Assembly: GCA_035293845.1 (NCBI GenBank) | Contig: DATGMB010000047.1 | Coordinates: 1-44,490, forward strand | Reading direction: 5' to 3' | Source of the DNA: DATGMB01 sp035293845 | GTDB lineage: Bacteria; Acidobacteriota; Terriglobia; Bryobacterales; Bryobacteraceae | Length of the DNA stretch: 44,490 nt | In this document: positions 31,984 through 39,929 of the stretch, one piece after another | How the letters are laid out: each line of letters begins with the position of its first letter | Numbering within the stretch: position 1 is the stretch's first letter | Program-made: the position numbers and the translations under genes | The notes under the pieces: generated by a model | The model's database searches: none | What the model was told of the DNA's origin: nothing | Seen by the model: only the letters and a program-made list of their open reading frames with translations

Positions 31984-32994
31984 ATGAGACGTCCCTCTGT
32001 AGTGCCTGTGGCGGTTCTGGCCGCACTCAGCCTTGTCGCTCCGGGTGCCTTCGCCGGAGACAAGAACAAGAAGGATGATCCCGATGCGATCGGCAATCGG
32101 GATGTCGGCAGCGGTATCAATTTCTACTCCCTCGAAAAGGAAATTGCCCTCGGCAAGCAGCTCGCCCAGGAAGTCGAACGCCAGTCCAAAGTGATCGACG
32201 ACCCGGTCATCGCCGAGTACGTCAACCGCGTCGGCCAAAATCTCGTCCGGAACTCCGACGCCAAGGTGCCCTTCACCATTAAGGTCCTCGACACCGAAGA
32301 GGTGAACGCCTTCGCGCTCCCCGGCGGCTTCTTCTTCGTCAATTCCGGTCTGATCCTCAAGGCCGATTGCGAAGCCGAGCTCGCCGGCGTCATGGCGCAT
32401 GAGATCGCGCACGTCGCCGCCCGCCACGGCACCCGGCAGGCCACCAAGGGCGAACTCGCACAGATCGGCATGATCGCGGCCTCCATCGTCGTCCCCTACA
32501 CCATGGCTGGCTACGGCGCGATGCAGGGCGCCAATCTCCTGATCCCTATGGGCTTCCTCAAGTTCTCCCGCTCCATGGAGGCGGAAGCCGATTTCCTCGG
32601 CCTCCAGTACATGTACAAGGCCGGCTACGATCCCACCTCCTTCGTCGATTTCTTCGAAAAAATCCAGACCATGGAGAAGAAGAAGCCCGGCTCGGTCAGC
32701 AAGCTCTTCGCCAGCCACCCCATGACCGATGACCGCATCAAGAAGGCCCAGGACGAAATCCAGAAGGATCTCAAGCCCAAGCCCGAGTACGTCGTCAACA
32801 CCTCCGAATTCAACGACGTCAAGGCGCGCCTCGCGATGCTCCACAACCGCCGCAAGGTCGATACCGAAGATCCCAACCGCCCACGCCTCCGCCGCGCTCC
32901 CGGCAGCGGCGGCACCATCGACACCCACGATGGCAGCGGCACCAAGACCGATACGGACGATCGCCCGACATTGAAGCGCCGCGACAGCCAGTAA
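31984..32994 (+). CDS. M48 family zinc metalloprotease
   Basis: A 336-aa exported protease. An N-terminal signal segment (about 5-24) is followed by the M48 domain with the zinc motif HEIAH (His139, Glu140, His143) inside VMAHEIAHVAARHGTRQ. The third ligand probably lies in SRSMEAEADFLGLQYMYKAG (about 197-216). The C-terminal region is Lys-rich and charged. This layout matches BepA/LoiP-type periplasmic proteases that manage outer-membrane proteins, though it lacks the BepA TPR domain. ATG 31984 has AGGAG upstream. It stands alone with its own promoter region. Confidence 0.9.
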   Translation: MRRPSVVPVAVLAALSLVAPGAFAGDKNKKDDPDAIGNRDVGSGINFYSLEKEIALGKQLAQEVERQSKVIDDPVIAEYVNRVGQNLVRNSDAKVPFTIKVLDTEEVNAFALPGGFFFVNSGLILKADCEAELAGVMAHEIAHVAARHGTRQATKGELAQIGMIAASIVVPYTMAGYGAMQGANLLIPMGFLKFSRSMEAEADFLGLQYMYKAGYDPTSFVDFFEKIQTMEKKKPGSVSKLFASHPMTDDRIKKAQDEIQKDLKPKPEYVVNTSEFNDVKARLAMLHNRRKVDTEDPNRPRLRRAPGSGGTIDTHDGSGTKTDTDDRPTLKRRDSQ

Positions 32995-33002
32995 GAATCT
33001 AA

Positions 33003-33095
33003 AAGTTAGGAGCCAGGAGCTGGGAGTTGCCGAGCCAAGCCGGCAATGCCCAAGCTCCTGACTTCTGACTCCTGCCTCCTGCCTCCCAACTTCCT
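33003..33095. repeat. dispersed-type purine-rich imperfect inverted repeat
   Basis: Arms rich in AGGAGCCAGGAGCTGGGAG and CTCCTGACTTCTGACTCCTG flank an 18-22-nt centre containing GCCGGC. AGGAGTCAG-type motifs in intergenic gaps are common in this kind of genome. It fills the gap between two genes and may fold into a terminator-like hairpin. Confidence 0.5.
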
Positions 33096-33128
33096 CCCCG
33101 TGCCCCCACGTACAATAGAAGTTTACCT

Positions 33129-34340
33129 ATGCCATTTCAGGAAGTGGTCGAGGCCGAAGGCCACCTGATCGACTCCCACATCATGGAAAACATCTTCGAC
33201 CAGGTCGTGGAGCACCACGGCCGGTTCGAAGTCGAGCAGTTCCGCATCGGCCGCACCAACAATGATCCATCGTACCTGCGGCTGCGGGTCGAAACCCCGG
33301 ATGCCGCGTCGCTCGAGGGCCTGCTCAACACGCTCCTCGAGCTCGGCTGCGCGCCCGTCGACACCGGCGATGCCACGCTGGGCGCCGTCGAGCGCGACCG
33401 CTGCGCGCCGGAAGATTTCTACTCCACCACCAACCACCGCACGTACGTGAAGGCCCGCGGCAAATGGGTCGAGGTGGAAAACCAGCGCATGGACGCCCTG
33501 ATCGTCGTCAACCCGGACGGTTCGGCAGTCTGCCGCCGCCTGCGCGACCTGCGCGCTGGCGATCGCATCGTCACCGGCCTGCGCGGCATCCGCGTCATCC
33601 CGGAAACCAAGGAGCGTGACCGCCTGGAGTTCGCCTTCATGTCGAACGGTATCTCGAGCGAGCGCCAGGTCGAGACGGCCGTACGCCAGACCGCCGCCCT
33701 GGCGCACCATGCCATCGAGCACGGCCAGAAAGTCGTGGTCGTCGCCGGACCCGTCGTGGTGCACACCGGCGGCGTCACCGGGCTTTCCGCGCTGATCCGC
33801 CGCGGCTGGGTCCAGGCGCTGCTCAGCGGCAACGCGCTCGGCGTGCACGATATCGAAGCGGCGCTGTTCGGCACCTCGCTCGGCGTCCGCCTGTCCGATG
33901 GGCGCCAGGAGGAGCACGGCCACCGCAATCACATGCGCGCCATCAATGCCATTTTCCATGCCGGATCGGTAAAGGCCGCGGTGGAATCGGGGCGGCTGAC
34001 CTCCGGCGTGTTGTACGAATGCGTCAAGGCCAATGTGCCCTTCGTCCTCGCCGGCAGCCTCCGCGACGACGGTCCCCTGCCCGACACCATCACCGATATG
34101 AACGCCGCCCAGGACGCCTACGCCGCGCACCTGAAAGGCGCGGGACTGGTGATCTGCCTCGGCTCCATGCTGCATTCGATCGCCACCGGCAACATGCTGC
34201 CAAGCTGGGTCAAAATCGTCTGCGTCGACATTAATCCGGCGGTCGCCACCAAGGTCAGCGACCGCGGCACCGGCCAGGCCATCGGCGTGGTCGCGGACGT
34301 CGGGCTGTTTCTGGACCTGCTGGCGAAGGCTCTCGCATGA
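33129..34340 (+). CDS. TIGR00300 family protein (archaeal-type ornithine cyclodeaminase-like)
   Basis: A 403-aa protein of the TIGR00300 (LOR/SDH conserved region) family. Family members include the archaeal ornithine cyclodeaminase and the C-terminal half of cyanobacterial AgrE, which makes proline from ornithine with NAD+. Visible signatures are QVVEHHGRFEVEQFRIGRTN, DFYSTTNHRTYVKARG, AGPVVVHTGGVTGLSALIRR, GRQEEHGHRNHMRAINAIFH, LAGSLRDDGPLPDTITDMNA and CLGSMLHSIATGNMLPSW with VCVDINPAVATKVSDRGTGQ. Length is typical (about 400-410). ATG 33129 has only a weak ribosome site. It overlaps queF by 4 nt, so the two are coupled. Substrate is inferred. Confidence 0.85.
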   Translation: MPFQEVVEAEGHLIDSHIMENIFDQVVEHHGRFEVEQFRIGRTNNDPSYLRLRVETPDAASLEGLLNTLLELGCAPVDTGDATLGAVERDRCAPEDFYSTTNHRTYVKARGKWVEVENQRMDALIVVNPDGSAVCRRLRDLRAGDRIVTGLRGIRVIPETKERDRLEFAFMSNGISSERQVETAVRQTAALAHHAIEHGQKVVVVAGPVVVHTGGVTGLSALIRRGWVQALLSGNALGVHDIEAALFGTSLGVRLSDGRQEEHGHRNHMRAINAIFHAGSVKAAVESGRLTSGVLYECVKANVPFVLAGSLRDDGPLPDTITDMNAAQDAYAAHLKGAGLVICLGSMLHSIATGNMLPSWVKIVCVDINPAVATKVSDRGTGQAIGVVADVGLFLDLLAKALA

Positions 34341-34774
34341 AAAACACCAAATTCGCCCGGGCAACCGCCCTGGGATACACCGAGGAACACGCCAGGGCGG
34401 GCGTCGATGCTCCCCTGCCCGAGATCGAGACCTGGCCCAACCAGTATCCCGATTACGAAATCGAAATCATTACCGACGAGTTCACTTCCGTGTGCCCCAA
34501 GACCGGTCTGCCCGATTTCGGCAAGCTCGTGCTGCGCTACGTGCCGGACCGCCACTGCCTCGAGCTCAAATCCTACAAGATGTACCTGCTCGCCTACCGC
34601 AACCTGGGCATCTTTCAGGAGAACATCGTCAACCGCGTGCTGCGCGACGTCGTGAAAGCCGCCAATCCCGTCACCGCAACGGTAATCGGCGATTTCTCGC
34701 TGCGCGGCGGCCTCGGCACGGTGGTCACGGCCACCTGGAACCGGCCGCGGAAGGGGTCGCGTGGAAAGCGCTGA
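34337..34774 (+). CDS. queF: NADPH-dependent preQ0 reductase QueF
   Basis: A 145-aa protein of the short (YkvM/type I) QueF class that reduces preQ0 nitrile to preQ1 in queuosine synthesis for tRNA. The QueF motif is seen as DEFTSVCPKTGLPDFG with catalytic Cys53 and Asp60. The substrate- and NADPH-binding parts follow in LELKSYKMYLLAYRNLGIFQ and ENIVNRVLRDV. A C-terminal basic tail is extra. It is translationally coupled to the TIGR00300 gene (ATGA) and overlaps the following methyltransferase start. Confidence 0.95.
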   Translation: MKNTKFARATALGYTEEHARAGVDAPLPEIETWPNQYPDYEIEIITDEFTSVCPKTGLPDFGKLVLRYVPDRHCLELKSYKMYLLAYRNLGIFQENIVNRVLRDVVKAANPVTATVIGDFSLRGGLGTVVTATWNRPRKGSRGKR

Positions 34775-36089
34775 GCTGATTGCCATTCTGCGCGAGGTGC
34801 GGGAGCGCGTCGGCGCGGGCCATGGAAGTCGCAAGCTCGACCTCATGCCCCTGGTGCATGCGCGCGACGCCGCGCTCGGCAAGGTGGCGGCCATCGGGAC
34901 GGTGAACCCTCGCCCCGGCGGCCTCGTCAATTCGCTGGTCCAGGGCTGGAAGCGCCTGGTAGCCCGCGTGCTCGATTGGCACGTACGCGAGCAGGTCGAG
35001 TTCAACCGCCACGTGGTCGCGGCGCTCGATGCCGCCATCGAAAGCCTCAACGATCTCGGCCATCGCATCGAGGTAGCCGAGGAACTGAAGGACATCCGCG
35101 ATCACTGGGCCGAATGGCGCGCCGGATGGGAGAGCAAGCTCCAGCAGAACGAGGTCCGCTTTCTGCGCAGCGTGGCCGAGCTCGAAAGCTCCTTTCAGCA
35201 CCGCGTTAGCGTCCTCGATACGGGCTGCCGCGAAGCCATGCGCGGCCAGCACGCCGAATACATGGCCGCTCTCGATCGCCACGGCGCGGAAATTCAGCAG
35301 CGCCTCTGGGCGGATCTCGAGCGCATCCGCCTGGAATACGAGCGCCTGATCTATTCGGAGCTGAAAACCATCCGCCAGCGCGCCGTCATCGGCGCCGGCA
35401 GGGCAGGCGTGCGGTCTGCCCCGGCCGAGCCTGCCGCAAACCACCAGCGTGCCCTGCCCTTCGACTACGGCCGCTTCGCCGAGCGCTTCCGCGGCTCCGA
35501 AGAGTACGTCAAAACCGCCCAGGCGATCTACGACCGGCTCTTCGCCGGCCGCAACAACGTGCTGGACCTCGGCTGCGGCCGCGGCGAATTCCTCGAACGC
35601 ATGCGCGAATTCGGCGTCACCGCGCGCGGCATCGATAGCAGCGAGGAGTCCGTCGCGCTGTGCCGGCAGAAAGGCCTCGATGCCGAAGTCGCCGACCTGT
35701 TCGACTATCTCGCCGCGCTACCCGAAGGATCTCTCGGCGGCATCTTCTGCGCGCAGGTGGTCGAGCACATCCCGCCCGAGCGCCTCCCGGAAATGATCCG
35801 GCTGGCCGCCAGCCGCCTGAAGCCCGGAGGCGTCATCGCCATCGAAACGCCCAATCCGGAGTGCCTGGCCATCTTCGCCACGCACTTTTATCTCGATCCG
35901 ACGCACCAGCGCCCCGTGCCGCACCCTCTGCTCGCGTTCTATCTCGAAGAATTCGGAGTAGGGAATATCGAAGTGCGGAAGCTTTCACCGGCGGTGGAGA
36001 GCATGCCCTCGCTCCGCTCGCTGCCCGAAGATTTCCGCGAGGCCTTTTTCGGCGGCCTCGACTACACCATTACTGGAAGGAAACTGTAG
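34761..36089 (+). CDS. class I SAM-dependent methyltransferase with coiled-coil N-terminus
   Basis: A 442-aa protein. The first 215 residues are helical and coiled-coil-like (AALDAAIESLNDLGHRIEVA and neighbours). The C-terminal methyltransferase has motif I NNVLDLGCGRGEFLERMREF (about 272-291), acidic motif II VTARGIDSSEESVALCRQKG, and GGIFCAQVVEHIPPERLPEM and LKPGGVIAIETPNP. This layout resembles methyltransferases that cap polysaccharide chains (WbdD-like). GTG 34761 overlaps the end of queF. Substrate cannot be named. Confidence 0.88.
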   Translation: MESAELIAILREVRERVGAGHGSRKLDLMPLVHARDAALGKVAAIGTVNPRPGGLVNSLVQGWKRLVARVLDWHVREQVEFNRHVVAALDAAIESLNDLGHRIEVAEELKDIRDHWAEWRAGWESKLQQNEVRFLRSVAELESSFQHRVSVLDTGCREAMRGQHAEYMAALDRHGAEIQQRLWADLERIRLEYERLIYSELKTIRQRAVIGAGRAGVRSAPAEPAANHQRALPFDYGRFAERFRGSEEYVKTAQAIYDRLFAGRNNVLDLGCGRGEFLERMREFGVTARGIDSSEESVALCRQKGLDAEVADLFDYLAALPEGSLGGIFCAQVVEHIPPERLPEMIRLAASRLKPGGVIAIETPNPECLAIFATHFYLDPTHQRPVPHPLLAFYLEEFGVGNIEVRKLSPAVESMPSLRSLPEDFREAFFGGLDYTITGRKL

Positions 36090-36109
36090 GGGCCGGCCAT
36101 GGCCGGCCC
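36090..36109. terminator. 20-bp perfect palindrome between convergent genes
   Basis: GGGCCGGCCA followed by its reverse complement, with no loop. It lies directly after the methyltransferase stop and just before the convergent PDZ-gene stop, the position of a bidirectional terminator. A dispersed palindromic repeat is the alternative. Confidence 0.45.
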
Positions 36110-36119
36110 TACCCGCAAG

Positions 36120-37061
36120 CTACTCGTGCAGTCCGAACAGGTCCAGCAGCTCCGGCGCCAGCAACTGCGCCCGCACCGGGCTCCCGATTCCGCCGCCGGT
36201 CGCCGGGCTCTCGACCATCACAGGCAGCGTCATCTCCTTCTTGTTCCGCACCACGACCACCGTCACGGTCTTCTTGCCGTGCGCCGCGCGCAAGGCCATC
36301 GTGATATCGCGCGAGGTGGAAATATGGGTGTCGTCTACCTTCACGATCACGTCGCCCGCCTTGATGCCGGCCTTTTCCGCCGCGGAATCCCGGTTCACCG
36401 ATTTCACCAGTACGCCATCCTCGACACCGAAAAAGTCCGCCAGTTGCTTTTCCTGTCCCAGCGGCTCGCCCATAATTCCGAGCATCGGCGTCTGCACGTT
36501 CAGCGGGAAGCCCTGCATGCCCGGCATTCCGGGCATCTCCGGGAACTGGAAGCCGCGGAACTGCTCCTCGAGCTTGCGAAGCTGCTCGGCATCGGGCCCC
36601 TGCCACGGTCCGTTATACGTGAACACCTGCGGCCCCGCGGCCCGGTGTCCTTCGATCGTCGCGGTCAGCGTTTGCATCGATCCGTTCCGCCACACCCCGA
36701 TCTTCACCTGCCGCCCGATGGGCGTTTCCCGTACCATGCGGCTCAACTGCTCGCCGCCTTCGATGGGCTGGCCGTTGTATTCCAGCACCACATCGCCTTC
36801 CTTCAAGCCGGCCTTGGCCGCCGGGCTGTCCGGCGTCACGCTGGTCACCTCGCTGCCGCGGACTTCCTTCAGATTGAACTTGCGGGCGCTGTCCTGGTCG
36901 ATATCGCGGACGCCGATGCCGAGATACGCTGTGTTGGCCGGCCCGACCATCTGCGCGGCGTGGCCTCCCGGACGCGGTGTCTGCGCAAACGCGCCGGGGT
37001 TGAGCATGGCGGCCGCCGCCAGAATGGCCGCGCCGCATGCCGAATGGAGTCTCATGTTCAT
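36120..37061 (-). CDS. exported protein with two PDZ domains
   Basis: A 313-aa protein. A signal peptide (about 1-26, ending AFAQT) is followed by PDZ 1 (about 45-130; LGIGVRDIDQD, then VTSVTPDSPAAKAGLKEGDV). A Met/Pro/Gly-rich linker with FPEMPGMPGMQGFPL follows, then PDZ 2 (about 200-285; LVKSVNRDSAAEKAGIKAGD). No protease triad is present, so it is not HtrA itself but a PDZ scaffold or sensor. It is the last gene of the ECF-sigma operon, overlapping the previous stop (ATGA). It acts in the periplasm, probably in envelope-stress sensing. Confidence 0.85.
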   Translation of the reverse strand: MNMRLHSACGAAILAAAAMLNPGAFAQTPRPGGHAAQMVGPANTAYLGIGVRDIDQDSARKFNLKEVRGSEVTSVTPDSPAAKAGLKEGDVVLEYNGQPIEGGEQLSRMVRETPIGRQVKIGVWRNGSMQTLTATIEGHRAAGPQVFTYNGPWQGPDAEQLRKLEEQFRGFQFPEMPGMPGMQGFPLNVQTPMLGIMGEPLGQEKQLADFFGVEDGVLVKSVNRDSAAEKAGIKAGDVIVKVDDTHISTSRDITMALRAAHGKKTVTVVVVRNKKEMTLPVMVESPATGGGIGSPVRAQLLAPELLDLFGLHE

Positions 37062-38245
37062 TGCCTCTTGATGAATATTGTTCCGCCCATGCCGGATATC
37101 TGCAATAGCGGGCCGCCCCCGTTAATGGGGCCTGCCGCCACCACGCGCATCCCCTGCCGCCGCGGCTGCACCGCCGCGAAATCGGACATGATGCGCCGCA
37201 GCGTATCCGCCATCGCATTTTCGGCCTGGATCGTCACACCAACGTTAGACGGGATCAGCACCGTGATGTCACCGTTGGCGGTGGCCAGGTAGGAATCGGC
37301 CAGATGGCTTCCAGTCAGGTTCGCCAGGATGCTGCCCATCACCGTCGAAACCCGCATCGGCCCGGCGATTGCCGCCAGGCGGATGCCGCCGCTCGCCAGC
37401 TCGCACCGCACCCCCGCCGCCGAGCCGACTTGCGCGGAGGGGACAATCCCGCGCATCGTGACGGGGCCGCCCGCCCGGCCGATGTCGATGACGCCGCCGC
37501 CGGTCGCTGCGGTAACCGGACCGCCGGCCGCACCGATGCGAATGCCTCCCCCGCGCGTTTCCGCGCGCACCAGCCCGCCCGCTTCCTGTGCCACGATGTC
37601 CCCGCCTTCACTCGAAAGCATGGCCGCCCCGTGCACCATCGCCGCGGTGATCCGTCCCGCGCCGGTGTGGCATTTCAAGTCGCCGCCGGTCTGCCCGACC
37701 TCGATATCGCCGCCGCCCGTCGAAAGATTGCAACTGCCCGCGATGCGATCCACCGCGATCGCGCCCGCGCCCGTATCGACGCCAAGCGGCCCCGCGATGC
37801 CGTAAGCCCGCACCGGCCCGTCCGAAGTGGCGATCTGTGCGGCAGTAAGACGCGGCGCTCGCACCGTCACCGCCGTCATTACCGCGCCGCCCGGCGCCGT
37901 CAGCAGGGTCCATGGTCCGAGTGCCTGGATCCGCAGCGCGTAATTCCGCAGCAGCCGCCGGGCTTCCACCTCGGTGCGCGCGCTGACCGTGAGCTTCACC
38001 GTGTAGGAGAGGTGCGGCGAAACGCCGCCTTCGAGCGTCACTGGCCCGTGCGCCACAATCCGCAGCCGCGAACACGCCGGGATGCTTCCCTTGATCGTCG
38101 CTTCGCATTTCCCATCCCGGCAGGCCGGCTGCAATTGGGCGCAAATGCCAACGGCAGAGATACAGAGGACACTGACGAAACGCAAAGTAACCCAAAGATG
38201 TCCTCTGCGTGATCTCCGTGCCCTCTGCGTCTCTGTGGTGATCAT
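37058..38245 (-). CDS. exported repeat-rich beta protein (DUF4097-like)
   Basis: A 395-aa protein with a signal segment (LRFVSVLCISAVGIC) and a long array of beta-helix-like repeats (for example DTGAGAIAVDRIAGSCNLST, GGGDIEVGQTGGDLKCHTGA, GGGIRIGAAGGPVTAATGGG), as in DUF4097-type adhesin-like proteins. The n-region of the signal (TTETQRARRSRRGHL) is encoded by an interspersed repeat (see 38150-38250), so the true start could be the GTG at 38191. It follows the anti-sigma gene by 13 nt and overlaps the PDZ gene, so all are co-expressed. Role unknown; envelope-localised. Confidence 0.75.
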   Translation of the reverse strand: MITTETQRARRSRRGHLWVTLRFVSVLCISAVGICAQLQPACRDGKCEATIKGSIPACSRLRIVAHGPVTLEGGVSPHLSYTVKLTVSARTEVEARRLLRNYALRIQALGPWTLLTAPGGAVMTAVTVRAPRLTAAQIATSDGPVRAYGIAGPLGVDTGAGAIAVDRIAGSCNLSTGGGDIEVGQTGGDLKCHTGAGRITAAMVHGAAMLSSEGGDIVAQEAGGLVRAETRGGGIRIGAAGGPVTAATGGGVIDIGRAGGPVTMRGIVPSAQVGSAAGVRCELASGGIRLAAIAGPMRVSTVMGSILANLTGSHLADSYLATANGDITVLIPSNVGVTIQAENAMADTLRRIMSDFAAVQPRRQGMRVVAAGPINGGGPLLQISGMGGTIFIKRQ

Positions 38246-38250
38246 ATGGC
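38150..38250 (-). repeat. CAGAGACACAGAGG-type interspersed repeat inside a coding start
   Basis: The minus strand reads CACAGAGACGCAGAGGGCAC, then GTCCTCTGTATCTCTGCCG after a spacer: arms of a purine-rich, partly inverted element that is widespread in intergenic DNA of many bacteria. Here it supplies the N-terminus and signal of the 37058-38245 gene. Confidence 0.55.
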
Positions 38251-38258
38251 TTCGATCC

Positions 38259-39194
38259 CTAGAACGTCCCCACCGACGCATTCATCTCCCGCAGCGCCTT
38301 TTCGAGTCTCATCCGCACCGTGCTGTTGTCCTCGCGGCCCACCAGCCCCTGCAGAATGCCGATCACGGAATCGTCGCGGTGCTGCACCAGCATATCCACC
38401 GCCTGGTACCGGATCGCCGGGCTATTATCCGCCAGCAGCACCTGGGAAAGCGTCTTGCGCACTTCCGGATCGCCCGCCAGCGGCTTCAGTCCTTCGAGCG
38501 CTTTGAGCCGCACGCCCTCGTTGGGGTCGTGCGCCACCGCGTTGAGCAGCGCGTCCCGCACCTCATTGGAATTGCAGCGCGATTTCAGCACCTCGACGGA
38601 CTCGACCCGCACCGAAGCGTTATCCTCGTGCGTCGCCGCCAACAGCAGCCGCTGGATCGTCTGATCGTCCATGCGTCCGGAAACCACCCGCCGCCGCGTC
38701 TCGTCGAACGCGATCTGCACCCGGCCGTCGTTGTCCGGACGCACCGAGCGCACGGTGGCGAACGCGTCCTCCGCGGGCGCCAGCCCAGCCGTCGCCATAC
38801 CCGGCAGCGCCGTGTTCCAGGCCCCGCTGAATCGCGCGCCGAAAAAGCCGAGCGCGATCAGCGCCAGCGCCCCGACCGGCGCGGGAACCCGGATGCTGCC
38901 GAACACGCTGCCGATCATATCTCGAAACTGCGCCCATGGGCCGCCGGCGCGCGGCATATGCGGCGCGCCGCCCCGGATCGCGGCCATCAGATCGCCACGG
39001 CAATCCGCCAACAGGTCGGGAGGCAGCTCGGCCGTGCGCTCGTCGAGCGCCGCCGCCAGCGCGCGCTGCCGCTCGAGCTGCCGCGTGCAGGCCGCGCACT
39101 CATGCAGGTGCTGCTCCAGGCGTTCTTCCTCTTCGGCGTTCAGCTCGCCGTAAAAATACAGTGGAATCAGCTTCGCAACCGGATCGCAACTCAT
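38259..39194 (-). CDS. membrane anti-sigma factor with zinc finger and HEAT-like repeats
   Basis: A 311-aa protein. The N-terminal zf-HC2 anti-sigma domain has HLHECAACTRQL (H-x3-C-x2-C). A single membrane span follows (PVGALALIALGFFGARF, about 108-125). The outer part consists of HEAT-like repeats (LLLAATHEDNASVRVESVEV, then LLNAVAHDPNEGVRLKALEG and VLLADNSPAIRYQAVDMLVQ). The zinc-finger part would hold the sigma factor at the membrane; HEAT repeats suggest a peptide- or protein-sensing outer domain. Start ATG 39194 lies 16 nt after the sigma stop; it precedes the beta-protein gene. Confidence 0.85.
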   Translation of the reverse strand: MSCDPVAKLIPLYFYGELNAEEEERLEQHLHECAACTRQLERQRALAAALDERTAELPPDLLADCRGDLMAAIRGGAPHMPRAGGPWAQFRDMIGSVFGSIRVPAPVGALALIALGFFGARFSGAWNTALPGMATAGLAPAEDAFATVRSVRPDNDGRVQIAFDETRRRVVSGRMDDQTIQRLLLAATHEDNASVRVESVEVLKSRCNSNEVRDALLNAVAHDPNEGVRLKALEGLKPLAGDPEVRKTLSQVLLADNSPAIRYQAVDMLVQHRDDSVIGILQGLVGREDNSTVRMRLEKALREMNASVGTF

Positions 39195-39210
39195 ACGCAA
39201 CCTTCCCGAA

Positions 39211-39819
39211 TCAAACAAAATCTCCCAGCACCGAACGCATCTTCTGCGTGGCGCGAAACAGGCAGTTCTTGGCGGCCTCCTCGGTGGTTCCCAGCATTTC
39301 CCCGATGGTGCGCAGCCGCAAGCCCTGGTAATGCCGCAATTCGAACACCACCCGCTCCCGTGGCGTCAGGTCCTCCAGCGCGTGCTCGATCCGCCGCTTC
39401 AACTCGCGGTTCCACATGCTGCGCTCGGGATCGGCCGCCGGCCCTTCCTCCTCGAAGGTCTCCAGCCGGTCCACCGGCCCTTCCGACGTTTCTACAACCG
39501 CGGGCTCTTCCTTCCGCACCTTCCGCTTGCGGAGCTGGTCCAGGCAGATGTTGGTCACAATGCGGTAGAGCCAGGTATGAAAACTGCAATCGAACCGGAA
39601 CGTGTGGAGGTTGCGGTACACGCGAAGAAAGGCCTCCTGATAGACGTCACGTGCATCCTCCGGAGACCGCAGCAGGTTCATGGCGAGCCGGAGCACACTC
39701 TGATCGTAGAGCCGCACCAGTTGCTCGAAAGCGTCCTGATCGCCGCCCTGCGCTGCCCGAATCAGCGGATCTGCCGGTCCACTCACGCGGGCGCCTACCG
39801 CTCCGGCTGCCTCCGCCAT
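39211..39819 (-). CDS. ECF RNA polymerase sigma factor
   Basis: A 202-aa ECF sigma factor. Region 2 runs through QDAFEQLVRLYDQSVLRLAM, DARDVYQEAFLRVYRNLHTF and HTWLYRIVTNICLDQLRKRK. An acidic linker (VETSEGPVDRLETFEEEGPA) separates it from region 4 (LTPRERVVFELRHYQGLRLR, then TIGEMLGTTEEAAKNCLFRA), the promoter -35 reader. It is released from the anti-sigma factor encoded next when the envelope is stressed and then activates its operon. The start is uncertain: ATG 39819 is preferred, but a GTG at 39858 is open. Confidence 0.9.
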   Translation of the reverse strand: MAEAAGAVGARVSGPADPLIRAAQGGDQDAFEQLVRLYDQSVLRLAMNLLRSPEDARDVYQEAFLRVYRNLHTFRFDCSFHTWLYRIVTNICLDQLRKRKVRKEEPAVVETSEGPVDRLETFEEEGPAADPERSMWNRELKRRIEHALEDLTPRERVVFELRHYQGLRLRTIGEMLGTTEEAAKNCLFRATQKMRSVLGDFV

Positions 39820-39929
39820 ATCCAATGCTGTTGTACCGCTACCTGACTCCCAAACCACCTGCCTAACACGTTGGACGCAGGTGTGGCGATTTGGTAACGG
39901 TGGGGCACACCCATGCGTCCATCCCCCTT

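Noticed and set aside
33123..34364. 413-codon minus-strand open frame
   Set aside because: Mirrors the TIGR00300 gene codon for codon; no independent signal.
38082..39866. 594-codon plus-strand open frame
   Set aside because: Opposite the sigma and anti-sigma genes, with no ribosome site and biased to Arg/Pro; both real genes have clear domains.
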